64,000 nt of DNA. Origin: Larkinella knui. Its GTDB lineage: Bacteria > Bacteroidota > Bacteroidia > Cytophagales > Spirosomataceae. This document shows positions 35,102 through 43,534 of the stretch, in pieces; positions within the stretch are counted from its first letter, which is position 1, and each line of letters starts with the position of its first letter. The stretch is taken from positions 111,082 through 175,081 of the forward strand of contig NZ_RQJP01000008.1 in assembly GCF_003858645.1 (NCBI RefSeq), read 5' to 3'. A program made the position numbers and the translations under genes. A model generated the notes under the pieces. That model saw only the letters and a list, made by a program, of their open reading frames with translations, did no database searches and was not told the origin of the DNA.

Positions 35102-35980
35102 TTATAACCGTTTGTAGTAGTTCAAAGTTACGGACGCCTGATTTCCTTTTTCGGGCAGCGTATAATAGCCGTTGCTGTTTTTATCAAAGCAAATCGCTTC
35201 GCTTTGTATGCCCAGCGGATCGGTTGCCAGCGATTTGTAGGTGTTTTTCTGCAAAGCATCCGCAACAGACTGGCCGCTTTTCCGACGCCAATGGTAGGCA
35301 CCCAGATACGATATCAACACGATTTCGTTGCCATCCGACGAGACGCTTCCGCCCGTAATCAGGCTCAGCGGGATTTCGCCGTAATAGTCGGCTTTGATAA
35401 CATCCGAAGTGCTTTGCGGATACGGCAATCGGTACAGATGCACTTTTTCTTCCGCTTTGCTGACAATCCACAAGTCGCGGGTTTGCGGGTCGAGCAGGAT
35501 CGCTTCGGCGTCGCGGGCACCATCGGAATACCGGAAACTGATCCGTTCGACACCGCCGACCGATTCGTTGGTGTTTTTAGGTTCGGCAAACCGGTAAATG
35601 TAATTGACGTCGTTCTGCTTCAGATTGTCGCCGATGTCGGCCAGATACAGGTACGAAACGCCGTCCTGCGGCCCCGGCCCGATGGCCAGATCTTCCCAGT
35701 CGCGGTTCGAGGCTCCCGGGACCGGAAACCGTTTTTCCAGCTTTCCATTGGTGGTTAACAGATTGATTTCGGCCGGATTGCCACTGTCTTCCTGTACCCA
35801 CAACCGACCATCCATGGTGCGGCTGGCGACCATTCCGGATGCTTCGTCGACCTGTCCTGCCTGAATGGGAAACTTCTCCGGACTGGTCGAAAACCGGTCG
35901 GAAGAAGAAGAATTGGGCGAAATGATCCCGCAGGAAGAAAGCGTTAAAAGCAGGCCGGCGGCCAGAAAGCGATGGTACAT
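35102..35980 (-). CDS. Lipoprotein with a predicted beta-propeller
   Basis: 292 residues from the ATG at 35980 (MYHRFLAAGLLLTLSSC); the frame extends to 36103, but that part lies in intergenic DNA and the repeat. The lipobox is LSSC. Repeated strand units with DWEDLAIGPGP, YLYLADIGDN, DAEAILLDPQTRDLWIVSK and GSVSSDGNEIVLISY suggest a propeller of the SMP-30 or phytase-like sort, and the acidic loops might bind calcium. No catalytic residue can be assigned. It follows the palindromic element and precedes the desaturase on the same strand. Confidence 0.62.
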   Translation of the reverse strand: MYHRFLAAGLLLTLSSCGIISPNSSSSDRFSTSPEKFPIQAGQVDEASGMVASRTMDGRLWVQEDSGNPAEINLLTTNGKLEKRFPVPGASNRDWEDLAIGPGPQDGVSYLYLADIGDNLKQNDVNYIYRFAEPKNTNESVGGVERISFRYSDGARDAEAILLDPQTRDLWIVSKAEEKVHLYRLPYPQSTSDVIKADYYGEIPLSLITGGSVSSDGNEIVLISYLGAYHWRRKSGQSVADALQKNTYKSLATDPLGIQSEAICFDKNSNGYYTLPEKGNQASVTLNYYKRL

Positions 35981-36062
35981 GCGTTTGGTTACAAGATTGT
36001 ATGCTACAAATAACGTGAAATCGGCCGCATAAAGGTGTAGAACCGTGAGAATTTTGAGTAAG

Positions 36063-36149
36063 CGTACCACCGGACTTGAGTCCGGAAGCGCCGGCATACT
36101 CAATTTGTCTCCTCAATCCGATGCTTCCGGACTCAAGTCCGGTGGTACG
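36063..36149. repeat. REPIN-like palindrome doublet after the HAAS gene
   Basis: Arms 36063-36089 and 36123-36149 are perfect 27-base reverse complements around a 33-base spacer. Each arm holds the palindrome CCGGACTTGAGTCCGG. The outer end CGTACC and core GGACTT-AGTCC match the element at 32240-32331, so the two belong to one family. The stop codon of the gene at 36150 touches the right arm. Confidence 0.85.
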
Positions 36150-36812
36150 TTAGCGGGCGGTTTTGTAGCTGAAATTTTCGCGGTAGAGTTGGAGGAAACT
36201 GAGCAGATAAATAATCACAATACTTTCCACTATACTTAAAATAGCAGCATGGTTCTGAAAAAAGAGCACCTTAGCTGAACCATCACCTTGAAATTGCAAG
36301 CTAAGTGAAGCTTGAAAAATATTCACAAAAAAAGCCGCCCGTGCGTTCAAATGCGTCCAGGTAATCTTTCGGCTATCGTTACCTAAATCTTGGCTTTTCA
36401 GATAGGAAATTCCCATAATAACAAATGGAATCAAAATTGTAATATGCATACCTGCTAAAATAAATCGAACTGGTATGCTGGGAGTCATTTTATGAACTAA
36501 ACCTCCAATCAACAACGTCATCACCACCGTCGGCCAGCGGAAATAACTCTTCAGAATTTCCAGATGCCGACTTGAAACCTGTTTTCGGATATTCTTTTCA
36601 TAATCCCGCTGAATGGTATTCAAACCGGGTCCGGCTCCCAGCTCTGCCCAGGCATAGGCACTGGCGTGTTCGAAGTCCTGCCCGGCTTCCATTTTCTGCT
36701 CCGTCAGCGTCGCATAGTGGTCCAGAAGCTCGTTTTCAACTTCTTCGTACTCGATATGGGCCAGCGTACGGAGGTCGTGGCGGAGGATGGTGAGGTGGTG
36801 TGGAGTGAGCAT
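36150..36812 (-). CDS. HAAS-domain membrane protein, PadR-associated (copy 2)
   Basis: 220 residues. An N-terminal soluble HAAS-like helical bundle (LTPHHLTILRHDLRTLAHI...ENELLDHYATLTEQKM) precedes about four membrane helices. The same architecture is found in the next gene upstream, with which it is paralogous though diverged. In many bacteria such proteins lie directly after a PadR regulator and are thought to relay membrane stress to it or be controlled by it. The gap to the upstream paralogue is four bases, so one operon padR-HAAS-HAAS is clear. GC content is a little lower than in neighbouring genes. Confidence 0.7.
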   Translation of the reverse strand: MLTPHHLTILRHDLRTLAHIEYEEVENELLDHYATLTEQKMEAGQDFEHASAYAWAELGAGPGLNTIQRDYEKNIRKQVSSRHLEILKSYFRWPTVVMTLLIGGLVHKMTPSIPVRFILAGMHITILIPFVIMGISYLKSQDLGNDSRKITWTHLNARAAFFVNIFQASLSLQFQGDGSAKVLFFQNHAAILSIVESIVIIYLLSFLQLYRENFSYKTAR

Positions 36813-36816
36813 GGAA

Positions 36817-37482
36817 CTAAGATTTTACACGTTTCAGTCGGTTGGATTTGTGTTGCATCAGGAGTTCGAGGGTACTTGCTTCGTATAAGAAGAACACGAT
36901 ACCGAGTAACGTAGTCAAAGCCGGGTGCAGGTTCAACAAGATTTTATCCGGCAGAAATAACCGCAGATAAAAGAAGCTTAAAAACAAAGCATTAAATCCC
37001 TGTAAGACTAGATTAGCCAGATCATTTCGGCCAAATCCGGTTTTATTCCAGTACAGTAATCGTCTGAAAGCAAAGCAATACGAAATGAATGCGATCGTGG
37101 CGAGAGCAAATCCGGTATAATCCGATTTCAACAAAAGCGGGAACATTACGTTCAAGCCATAAATAACCAGGCTAAAAAGAATGGTAATTCCCAGGCGTGG
37201 CATGCTGAAATAGCTGACCAGGATAGTCCGAAGCAACCGCATGTTTCCTTTGGCCTGAGTAGCCTGATAGTCTTCCTCCATTTTCAACAAGCCCTTCCGG
37301 CCGCCAAATCCTTTGTGTATGTCACTCATCGCCAGCTCGAACGGAACGCCGGTTGCCAGTTGGTCAGCAATGCCGTTGGCGTAATGATCGGTTAGCTCGG
37401 CAATCAGGTCTTCGTTGAGGAGCCAGTTTTCTTTGCGCAAATGGCGATCGATCGCGGTGAGTTGATCGGGTGTCAGTGCCAT
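36817..37482 (-). CDS. HAAS-domain membrane protein, PadR-associated (copy 1)
   Basis: 221 residues: N-terminal HAAS-like bundle (LTPDQLTAIDRHLRKENWL...IAELTDHYANGIADQLATG, residues 1-75), followed by a hinge and four to five membrane segments (RLGITILFSLVIYGLNVMFP; LATIAFISYCFAFRR; FNALFLSFFYLRLFL; LLGIVFFLYEAS). It starts one base after the padR stop. The paralogue downstream shares the order of elements and the motif (E/T)LxDHYA. The role is unknown beyond the PadR link. Confidence 0.7.
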   Translation of the reverse strand: MALTPDQLTAIDRHLRKENWLLNEDLIAELTDHYANGIADQLATGVPFELAMSDIHKGFGGRKGLLKMEEDYQATQAKGNMRLLRTILVSYFSMPRLGITILFSLVIYGLNVMFPLLLKSDYTGFALATIAFISYCFAFRRLLYWNKTGFGRNDLANLVLQGFNALFLSFFYLRLFLPDKILLNLHPALTTLLGIVFFLYEASTLELLMQHKSNRLKRVKS

Positions 37483-37483
37483 A

Positions 37484-37822
37484 TCAAATTGCCGGTTTTA
37501 AGGTCAAAAGCCGTTGCAGGTTTTCCAGCATGATGCCCAGTTCCGAAATCCGGCTGACGGCTTCGCTGTGGCCGTCTTTCGTCAGCGAATAGTATTTCCG
37601 CGCGCGCCCTTCCACCACCTGCGTTTCGGTCGTCAACAGACCCTCGGCCTCAAGTTTGTGCAAGGCCGGGTAAAGAGCGCCCTCGGTAATAGCCATCTGG
37701 CCCGCCGTCAACGCCTTCACTTTCTGCGTAATTTCGTAGCCGTACATGCGCTCCTGTTCTTCCAGTAGTTTCAGGATTATGACGGACAAACTGCCTTTAA
37801 GTAACTGCTGGTTGCTGTTCAT
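37484..37822 (-). CDS. PadR-family transcriptional regulator
   Basis: 112 residues, a usual size for the small PadR subfamily with one winged helix and a dimerisation helix. Motifs: LLKGSLSVIILKLLEEQERMYGYEI, then VKALTAGQMAITEGALYPALHKLEAEGLLTTE and GRARKYYSLTKDG. These repressors release DNA on binding phenolics, drugs or other hydrophobic ligands. It begins the padR-HAAS-HAAS operon and is divergent from an ABC exporter gene, which makes the exporter a likely target. Confidence 0.92.
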   Translation of the reverse strand: MNSNQQLLKGSLSVIILKLLEEQERMYGYEITQKVKALTAGQMAITEGALYPALHKLEAEGLLTTETQVVEGRARKYYSLTKDGHSEAVSRISELGIMLENLQRLLTLKPAI

Positions 37823-37877
37823 GAAAGCAAGTATACAAAAATTAGCGATATACCTCTAAATCTTAGGCATTATTTTC

Positions 37878-37912
37878 AAACTGGGTAATCCCAGTTTCAG
37901 CCGCTATCTTTG
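37878..37912 (+). promoter_or_regulatory. Inverted repeat and -7 box before the ABC exporter
   Basis: AAACTGGG (37878-37885) and CCCAGTTT (37890-37897) are perfect arms around TAAT; TATCTTTG at 37905-37912 fits the Bacteroidota -7 box TAnnTTTG. The dyad sits where the -33 region would be, so it may be the operator for the divergent PadR protein. Confidence 0.45.
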
Positions 37913-37918
37913 CAGGCA

Positions 37919-39745
37919 ATGAAAACCTATTTTCGCTTATTATCGTACGCCAGACCGCTGGGCAAATTTCTGGCCCCGTTCCTGCTAACCTCGCTGTTAG
38001 CCAGCGTGTTTGGGGTGCTGAACTTTACGTTGCTCATTCCGCTGCTGAATGTTCTCTTCGATAAAGTCGATCCGGCCCAGCTGCAGGCGCTCCTGAACCA
38101 ACCCGCTCCCAGGCTATCGCTCGAAACCTCCCCTACCGAGGTTTTCCAATACTATTTCGCGCTTTTTTTCCGGCAATACGGCAAAATCGGGGCCCTGCAA
38201 TTTGTGTGTGTGATTGTGGTGACAACGGTCCTGCTCAACAATGTATTCAAGTATCTGTCGGTCCGGCAACTGGAGGGATTCAAGGCCCGGATGGTGGCCC
38301 GGCTGCGCGAGACGGTTTTTACCAAAGCCATTCAACTGCACCTGGGTTTCTTCTCGAACGAACGCAAAGGCAACCTCATCGCCCGCACCATCACCGACGT
38401 TCAGGAAGTCGAGAATTCCATCGCCAATAGCCTCTCGGCGGTTTCCAAAGAGCTTTTTTTGCTGGTTGCCTATGTCATCACGCTGTTCAGCATTTCGGTC
38501 AATCTGACGTTTTTCGCGCTGCTGGTTATTCCGGTTTCGGGCGGTTTTATCGCCATGCTCGTCCGGCGGATGAAGCAGGACGCCCAGGCTGGCCAGCAGC
38601 GGCTGAGCGGTATTCTGAGTCTGCTCGATGAGACTTTCGGCGGCATGCGCGTCGTGAAAGGCTTCAATGCGGAACCGTTTGTGACTAAAAAATTTCAGGT
38701 TGAAAACGACGGCTATCGCCACGCGGTCCGCTCGCTGGCCAACCGGCGCGAACTGGCGTCACCCTTTTCCGAGTTCATGGGAATCCTGGTTGTCGCCATC
38801 ATTCTGCTGTACGGTGGCTCGCTGGTGTTGACCAATCAATCGGATTTATCGGCGGCCGATTTTATCACGTTCCTGCTGATTTTCTCGCAGGTAACGCGCC
38901 CGGCCAAGGAGATTTCCAACGCCTTCAGCGGTTCACAACGCGGGATTGCGTCGGGCGAGCGGGTGCTGGAACTGATTGATACCGTGCCGGTTATTCAGGA
39001 CAAACCCAATGCGATGGAGCTGCCCGGTTTTCGGCGGAACATCGAAGTGCAGCGGGTCTCCTTCGCCTATCTGCCCGACCGACCGGTATTGAAAGACATC
39101 AGTTTTACGCTCGAAAAAGGAAAAACCATCGCATTAGTTGGTTCATCGGGGGGCGGAAAATCAACCATCGCCGACCTGATTCCGCGTTTCTACGATCCTA
39201 CCGACGGCCGGATTCTGATCGATGGCGTGGATTTGCGCGATTGTACAATGCATTCCCTCCGCAATCTGATGGGCATTGTGACGCAGGAAAGCATTCTGTT
39301 CAACGATACGATTTTCAATAACATCGCGTTTGGCAGCGACGCGACGGAAAAAGACGTGATGCGGGCGGCCGAAATTGCCAACGCCCACGAGTTCATTATG
39401 GCCCAGAAGGAAGGGTACCAGACGGTGATCGGCGACCGCGGGGGGCGGTTGTCGGGCGGGCAGCGGCAGCGCATCAGCATTGCCCGGGCGGTTTTGAAAA
39501 ACCCGCCGATTCTGATTCTGGATGAAGCGACGTCGGCGCTGGATACGGAATCGGAAAAACTGGTGCAGGAAGCACTGACGCGGCTGATGGCCAACCGAAC
39601 GACGCTGGTGATTGCCCACCGGCTCAGCACGATTCAGCACGCGGATGAGATTCTGGTGGTGCAGAACGGGGAGATTGTCGAACGCGGCACGCACCGGGAT
39701 TTGCTGGAACTGGAAGAAGGATTTTACCGGCGATTGACGGTGTAA
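37919..39745 (+). CDS. ABC exporter, MsbA-like fused permease/ATPase
   Basis: 608 residues from the ATG at 37919. The first 330 residues form the six-helix exporter domain. The ATPase domain has Walker A GSSGGGKST (about 404-412), the Q loop IVTQESILF, the signature LSGGQRQRISIARA, Walker B ILILDEATSALD and the H loop IAHRLST. The overall pattern is of half-transporters such as MsbA that flip lipid A or export lipids and drugs as homodimers in the inner membrane. It is divergent from padR with a dyad in the promoter. Lipid export is the most likely role, drug export the alternative. Confidence 0.92.
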   Translation: MKTYFRLLSYARPLGKFLAPFLLTSLLASVFGVLNFTLLIPLLNVLFDKVDPAQLQALLNQPAPRLSLETSPTEVFQYYFALFFRQYGKIGALQFVCVIVVTTVLLNNVFKYLSVRQLEGFKARMVARLRETVFTKAIQLHLGFFSNERKGNLIARTITDVQEVENSIANSLSAVSKELFLLVAYVITLFSISVNLTFFALLVIPVSGGFIAMLVRRMKQDAQAGQQRLSGILSLLDETFGGMRVVKGFNAEPFVTKKFQVENDGYRHAVRSLANRRELASPFSEFMGILVVAIILLYGGSLVLTNQSDLSAADFITFLLIFSQVTRPAKEISNAFSGSQRGIASGERVLELIDTVPVIQDKPNAMELPGFRRNIEVQRVSFAYLPDRPVLKDISFTLEKGKTIALVGSSGGGKSTIADLIPRFYDPTDGRILIDGVDLRDCTMHSLRNLMGIVTQESILFNDTIFNNIAFGSDATEKDVMRAAEIANAHEFIMAQKEGYQTVIGDRGGRLSGGQRQRISIARAVLKNPPILILDEATSALDTESEKLVQEALTRLMANRTTLVIAHRLSTIQHADEILVVQNGEIVERGTHRDLLELEEGFYRRLTV

Positions 39746-39761
39746 AAACCGGAAGGCGGTA

Positions 39762-40817
39762 TTACTTCCGGGCCTGGTAACAAATCTGGTGGATGAAGCT
39801 GAGTTTTTCCAGAACACCAGGCGGTATCACAAACGGATACAGATCCGGGTGGCCCATGCTGCGGTTGAGGTTGTTCATGGCAAACGACAGCGGCCCCCAC
39901 AAATCCATTAGCGTTTTGAAATTTTCCGGATCATACGGATCGATTTTCTCTTCCTGCATCAGGCTCATCGAGTCCATAACGGGCTGAAACTGGACACTCA
40001 GCCCGAATTCGTAGGCGGTTTCGAGCGTATCCAGAATGTGCAGATAATGCGCCCAGGTTTCGGCCCAGTCTTCCCACGGATGGGCGCTGGCGTAGGCACT
40101 GATGTAATTCAGATTCCAGCCCGCCGGAGGGCCCTGCTCGTAATGATTCCGCAACGAATCCTTGTAACTCTGGCGTTCGTCGCCAAACAGCTCCCGGTAC
40201 TGATCGATCCGGTCCGAATTCCGGATCAACCGATCCCAGTAATAATGCCCGATTTCGTGCCGGAAGTGGCCCAGAACCGTGCGATACGGCTCGTCCATTT
40301 TCTGGCGGGTCATTTCCCGCTCAATGTCGTCGGCTTCCACAATGTTGATGGTAATCAGGCCCCGCATGTGGCCGGTTCGGATTCGTTTCTGGGTTCCATC
40401 GGCCAGAAAATCGAAGGAAAGTCCGCGTTCAGGATCGATCGATCGGCCAATGACCGGAAGTTTCATGCGCCGGAGCGAATAAATCAGGCGGTGTTTGGCG
40501 GTTTCGATCACTTTCCAACGCTGCAAATACGCCGGTTTACTCAAATTCGGAATGGTCCGGTTCAGCGTACAGGCTTCACAATACCGCGACTTTCCGTCTT
40601 CCACCACCCAGTTACAAACGCCGTACTGGTGATTGGCACAATACCGGTAAAGCGTTTCGCCCTGATTATACACCCGGAACGTATCGGTGCTTTCGGCGAC
40701 CAGTGGCAGCAGTTCCAGTTGCTCAGCCACAAACCCAAGCGGATATTCACACTGCGTACAACGGGTATTTTCGAAATAAATCGGTTCTCCGCAATGCGTG
40801 CATTTAAAAAGTTTCAT
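39762..40817 (-). CDS. Putative zinc-binding metallopeptidase (COG4307 type)
   Basis: 351 residues. The N-terminus is a zinc ribbon (FKCTHCGEPIYFENTRCTQCEYPLG), followed by a second Cys/His group (YRYCANHQYGVCNWV...SRYCEACTLN). The catalytic part holds the zincin helix HFRHEIGHYYWDRLI at about 185-200, with a downstream YASAHPWEDWAETWAHYLHI providing further ligands. This matches a family of cytosolic putative metallopeptidases with ribbon domains. It is convergent with the ABC exporter (17 bases). The substrate is unknown. Confidence 0.85.
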   Translation of the reverse strand: MKLFKCTHCGEPIYFENTRCTQCEYPLGFVAEQLELLPLVAESTDTFRVYNQGETLYRYCANHQYGVCNWVVEDGKSRYCEACTLNRTIPNLSKPAYLQRWKVIETAKHRLIYSLRRMKLPVIGRSIDPERGLSFDFLADGTQKRIRTGHMRGLITINIVEADDIEREMTRQKMDEPYRTVLGHFRHEIGHYYWDRLIRNSDRIDQYRELFGDERQSYKDSLRNHYEQGPPAGWNLNYISAYASAHPWEDWAETWAHYLHILDTLETAYEFGLSVQFQPVMDSMSLMQEEKIDPYDPENFKTLMDLWGPLSFAMNNLNRSMGHPDLYPFVIPPGVLEKLSFIHQICYQARK

Positions 40818-41215
40818 AAAATCGTAAAACAGGATTCCAGGCTCCTCATCCTACCCCTCAAACCTACTCTAAATAACTCTCATAGTAACGTCTCCATGTC
40901 AAAATGGTTCGGGATCGGTTCATTTTATCCAAAGTAATGATGCAAAAAACCGGCCAGTCTTCTGATAGATTACCGGTTTATAATCAATAAGTTACTATTA
41001 TTTATAACGAAGAAACATTCAATTCCAGGCCCGCAAGGCACCTTCCAGGCATCGGGTCAAAATGCCAAAGATTTCTCAAAGATTTGACTCGGTTCTCTGC
41101 TAAAGGCACAGAACAACTTAATGTAGTTCCGGCCCGTCAAATAACTGGCAATATGCATGAAACAATACCCCTATTAGCTTACTTTAGTACGGTCTTCCCT
41201 TAAATCTACCTCACC
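40818..41215. other. Intergenic region with one copy of a 44-base direct repeat
   Basis: No gene seen. The stretch 41016-41059 is a 44-base sequence beginning CATTCAATTCCAGGCCCGC and ending CATCGGGTCA that recurs at 42411-42454 in the same orientation (42 of 44 identical). The rest is AT-rich and contains the leader of the beta-barrel gene. Confidence 0.6.
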
Positions 41216-42400
41216 GTGAAGTATTGTCTATGTTGCCTTTTGTGGTTGCTCTCTTTGTCGGCAATGGCTCAAATCAAAAAAAATCAGAGCATCTGGACTG
41301 CCCATGTAAGCAGCCAGTTCAGTCGCTATTGGCAGGCTATTATCCGGAATCCGGTTTATGAATTGAAAGTAAATGCAAACGCGGGCGTTTTCATTCGCGA
41401 TGGGCTGGCTCTTGGCTTCAGCCTTCAGGGTGGGTGGACTGGCAATTATTCACTAGTGGAAAACGCACAAGGATTTAAGCTCGATACGCGGTCCCAATCA
41501 GTCTCTTTGATGCCCTTTGTACGGAAATACTGGAAAATAGCCCCTTTTATCGCTTATGCGGGTGGCGGGGTAAATCTATCAGTAACTAAATTTTCATCCA
41601 TCCAACAGCTCAATTACGTCTTCTACCAAGACGAGCGTTCCACTGTTCGGCAAATGACCCCGCAAAGCCAGATTGGCATCCTTTACCCCATAACGAACCG
41701 GTTAGGCGTAGAAATTGCCGCCCAATCTGCTTTATTCCCGGTCTCATTCAATTCGTTACAGATAGGTCTGGTTGTGCTTGCGGGTGCAGAAACGGCTGTC
41801 GGTACTACCGCAATACCTGAATCGCAGTATCCTTTGGCAAAAGGGCGTTGGCTCATGTCGGGAACGTTTAGTTCGGTTCTAAAAAAAGGCTATTCGTATG
41901 ATGGAAAAACCGGAAACGATTATCGAGAACCGTCGACCTTTATCGATATTGCTTCCGGAGTTTTCGTGCGCGATCGGCTGGTGATTGGTGCGGGTCTCTA
42001 TGTGGGATTACAAGGCGGTATTCTTGAGATTTCCAAAGCATCAGGGTATGCCAGCAAAGGCAACCACAAACCAATGCTAGCCGGTATTCGCCCGTATGTG
42101 AAAAAGTATTTTGCGCCCACCCGATTAACTCCTTATCTGCAAGGTTATGTAAGCTACAACCGGATCATGGCGGGTGCTCCGGCAACCAATACCGTTTATG
42201 GAGGAGGCAATTTGGGACTAGCTTACCTTTTTGGAAAGAACTGGCTGGTGGAAGGCAGTCTTCTTGGCTTATCGGCAGGCTACAGCAAAATGCCGGATAT
42301 TGAGACTGATATTGCTACGGCATCGGCCAGAAAGCGTTTTTTTGCGAATCTGGATGTTGGTTTAAAACCTGCATTTACTGTAGCTTATGTTTTTCACTAA
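41216..42400 (+). CDS. Exported beta-barrel-like protein with an internal duplication
   Basis: 394 residues; starts with GTG at 41216 and has a signal peptide ending SAMAQ. The two halves are repeats of each other: GVFIRDGLALGFSLQGG near residue 58 corresponds to GVFVRDRLVIGAGLYVG near 245, and PFVRKYWKIAPFIAYAGGGVNL corresponds to PYVKKYFAPTRLTPYLQGYVSY. Alternating hydrophobic strands suggest two four- to eight-stranded outer-membrane barrels or one barrel made by duplication. The protein resembles outer-membrane beta-barrel domain proteins of Bacteroidota. The gene is bracketed by a 44-base direct repeat. Function unknown. Confidence 0.65.
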   Translation: MKYCLCCLLWLLSLSAMAQIKKNQSIWTAHVSSQFSRYWQAIIRNPVYELKVNANAGVFIRDGLALGFSLQGGWTGNYSLVENAQGFKLDTRSQSVSLMPFVRKYWKIAPFIAYAGGGVNLSVTKFSSIQQLNYVFYQDERSTVRQMTPQSQIGILYPITNRLGVEIAAQSALFPVSFNSLQIGLVVLAGAETAVGTTAIPESQYPLAKGRWLMSGTFSSVLKKGYSYDGKTGNDYREPSTFIDIASGVFVRDRLVIGAGLYVGLQGGILEISKASGYASKGNHKPMLAGIRPYVKKYFAPTRLTPYLQGYVSYNRIMAGAPATNTVYGGGNLGLAYLFGKNWLVEGSLLGLSAGYSKMPDIETDIATASARKRFFANLDVGLKPAFTVAYVFH

Positions 42401-42410
42401 CCAAAAAACC

Positions 42411-42474
42411 CATTCAATTCCAGGCCCGCGCGGCACCTTCCAGGCATCGGGTCAGGATTGCAAATCCTGACCCG
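42411..42474. repeat. Repeat unit with hairpin at the end of the glycosyltransferase gene
   Basis: The 44-base copy 42411-42454 (partner at 41016-41059) runs into a perfect 12-bp stem: CGGGTCAGGATT (42448-42459) and AATCCTGACCCG (42463-42474). The hairpin lies at the convergent ends of two genes and contains the stop codon of the glycosyltransferase (42452-42454). It may act as a terminator. Confidence 0.75.
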
Positions 42475-43276
42475 CAAGTTCAGCACGTCGTTTGCTGCGC
42501 AGCTCCCGGAGTTTGGCGTATTTTACCACCGGATACATCGCCGAAAACAGCGACCAGATGAAACCGGGATAGCCGTTCAGGAAATTTCGCTTGATGACAT
42601 ACTCCTTCAAAAAGGTGATCGGGAGCCGGAAAACAATCTGGCCGACAGAACCCCGGTGCCCCTGCTCCTGACTCTGCAAATCGCGGGCGCCGGCGGTGGT
42701 GTAGCGGTTGAATTTCTCAAAGTATTCGTGGAGACTGCCGTAACTGTCGTGGAGCATGTGGTGGGTCAGTTTGCCAACCGATCCGTTCAGCACAACGTCT
42801 TCGTGAACCCGGGCGGTGTTGTAGTTGCCAAACCGCTTGTCGAAAAGCCGCAGGTGGGGCATTTTATATTCGCCACCATACCGCATCAGCTGACCCAGAA
42901 AGACCAGTGAAATCGGCACTTCGAAACCACGAAAATTGATCTTTCCGGCTTCGACCTCCGACAGTCGCAGCTGGATTTCCGCCCGGAGTTCGTCCGTCAC
43001 AATCTCATCGGCATCGACCACCAGCACCCAGGAATTGCGGGCCTGACTGACGGCAAACCCTTTCTGCAAACCGAAGCCATCGAAATCCCGGTGGAGGACA
43101 CGGCAACCGAACTGGCGCGCAATCGACAGGGTTTGGTCGGAACTCCCCGAATCGACCACGACAATTTCATCACACCAGGTTAACGCACGCAGAACGTCCG
43201 GCAGAATGCGGGCGGAGTTGAAGGTAATCATCACGGCGCTGACCGGCGGGGAACTGGGCACTGGCAACTCGGACAT
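42452..43276 (-). CDS. Family 2 glycosyltransferase, WaaE/KdtX-like
   Basis: 274 residues of the GT-A fold. Motifs: SAVMITFNSARILPDVLRAL at the start, CDEIVVVDSGSSDQTLSIAR, the metal-binding DXD-type VLVVDADEIVTDEL, and MPHLRLFDKRFGNYNTARVHEDV. This is the WaaE/KdtX subfamily that adds glucose or heptose to the lipopolysaccharide core. A hydrophobic C-terminal stretch (GFIWSLFSAMYPVVKYAKL) may anchor it to the inner membrane. The sugar and acceptor are inferred from the family only. The stop codon lies in the repeat hairpin. Confidence 0.87.
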   Translation of the reverse strand: MSELPVPSSPPVSAVMITFNSARILPDVLRALTWCDEIVVVDSGSSDQTLSIARQFGCRVLHRDFDGFGLQKGFAVSQARNSWVLVVDADEIVTDELRAEIQLRLSEVEAGKINFRGFEVPISLVFLGQLMRYGGEYKMPHLRLFDKRFGNYNTARVHEDVVLNGSVGKLTHHMLHDSYGSLHEYFEKFNRYTTAGARDLQSQEQGHRGSVGQIVFRLPITFLKEYVIKRNFLNGYPGFIWSLFSAMYPVVKYAKLRELRSKRRAELAGQDLQS

Positions 43277-43447
43277 AAAAACACTGGAAATTGGGATGTG
43301 ACTACAAATGAGTGTTTTGAAAGGCGAAAAATCAAATTTTAGCAGATTTCTAAGAACTTATTATTTTTCAGATTCAACAACTATTTGATAGCTATGCAGT
43401 TATTCAGAAAGCAGTTGACGACTTACTTTCACCATTCATTTTTTCGG

Positions 43448-43477
43448 TTGCATTCCTCCGCCAATCCGATAACTTTG
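43448..43477 (+). promoter_or_regulatory. Promoter of nrdB
   Basis: TTG at 43448-43450, a 19-base spacer and TAACTTTG at 43470-43477 match the Bacteroidota consensus exactly. This places transcription start near 43485 and a leader of about 50 bases before the ATG at 43535, supporting the short NrdB start. Confidence 0.7.
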
Positions 43478-43534
43478 TTAGCTCGCATTTTAGTTTTTTC
43501 GTACGTTACTCATCCCAATAAGTCTATAAGCATC

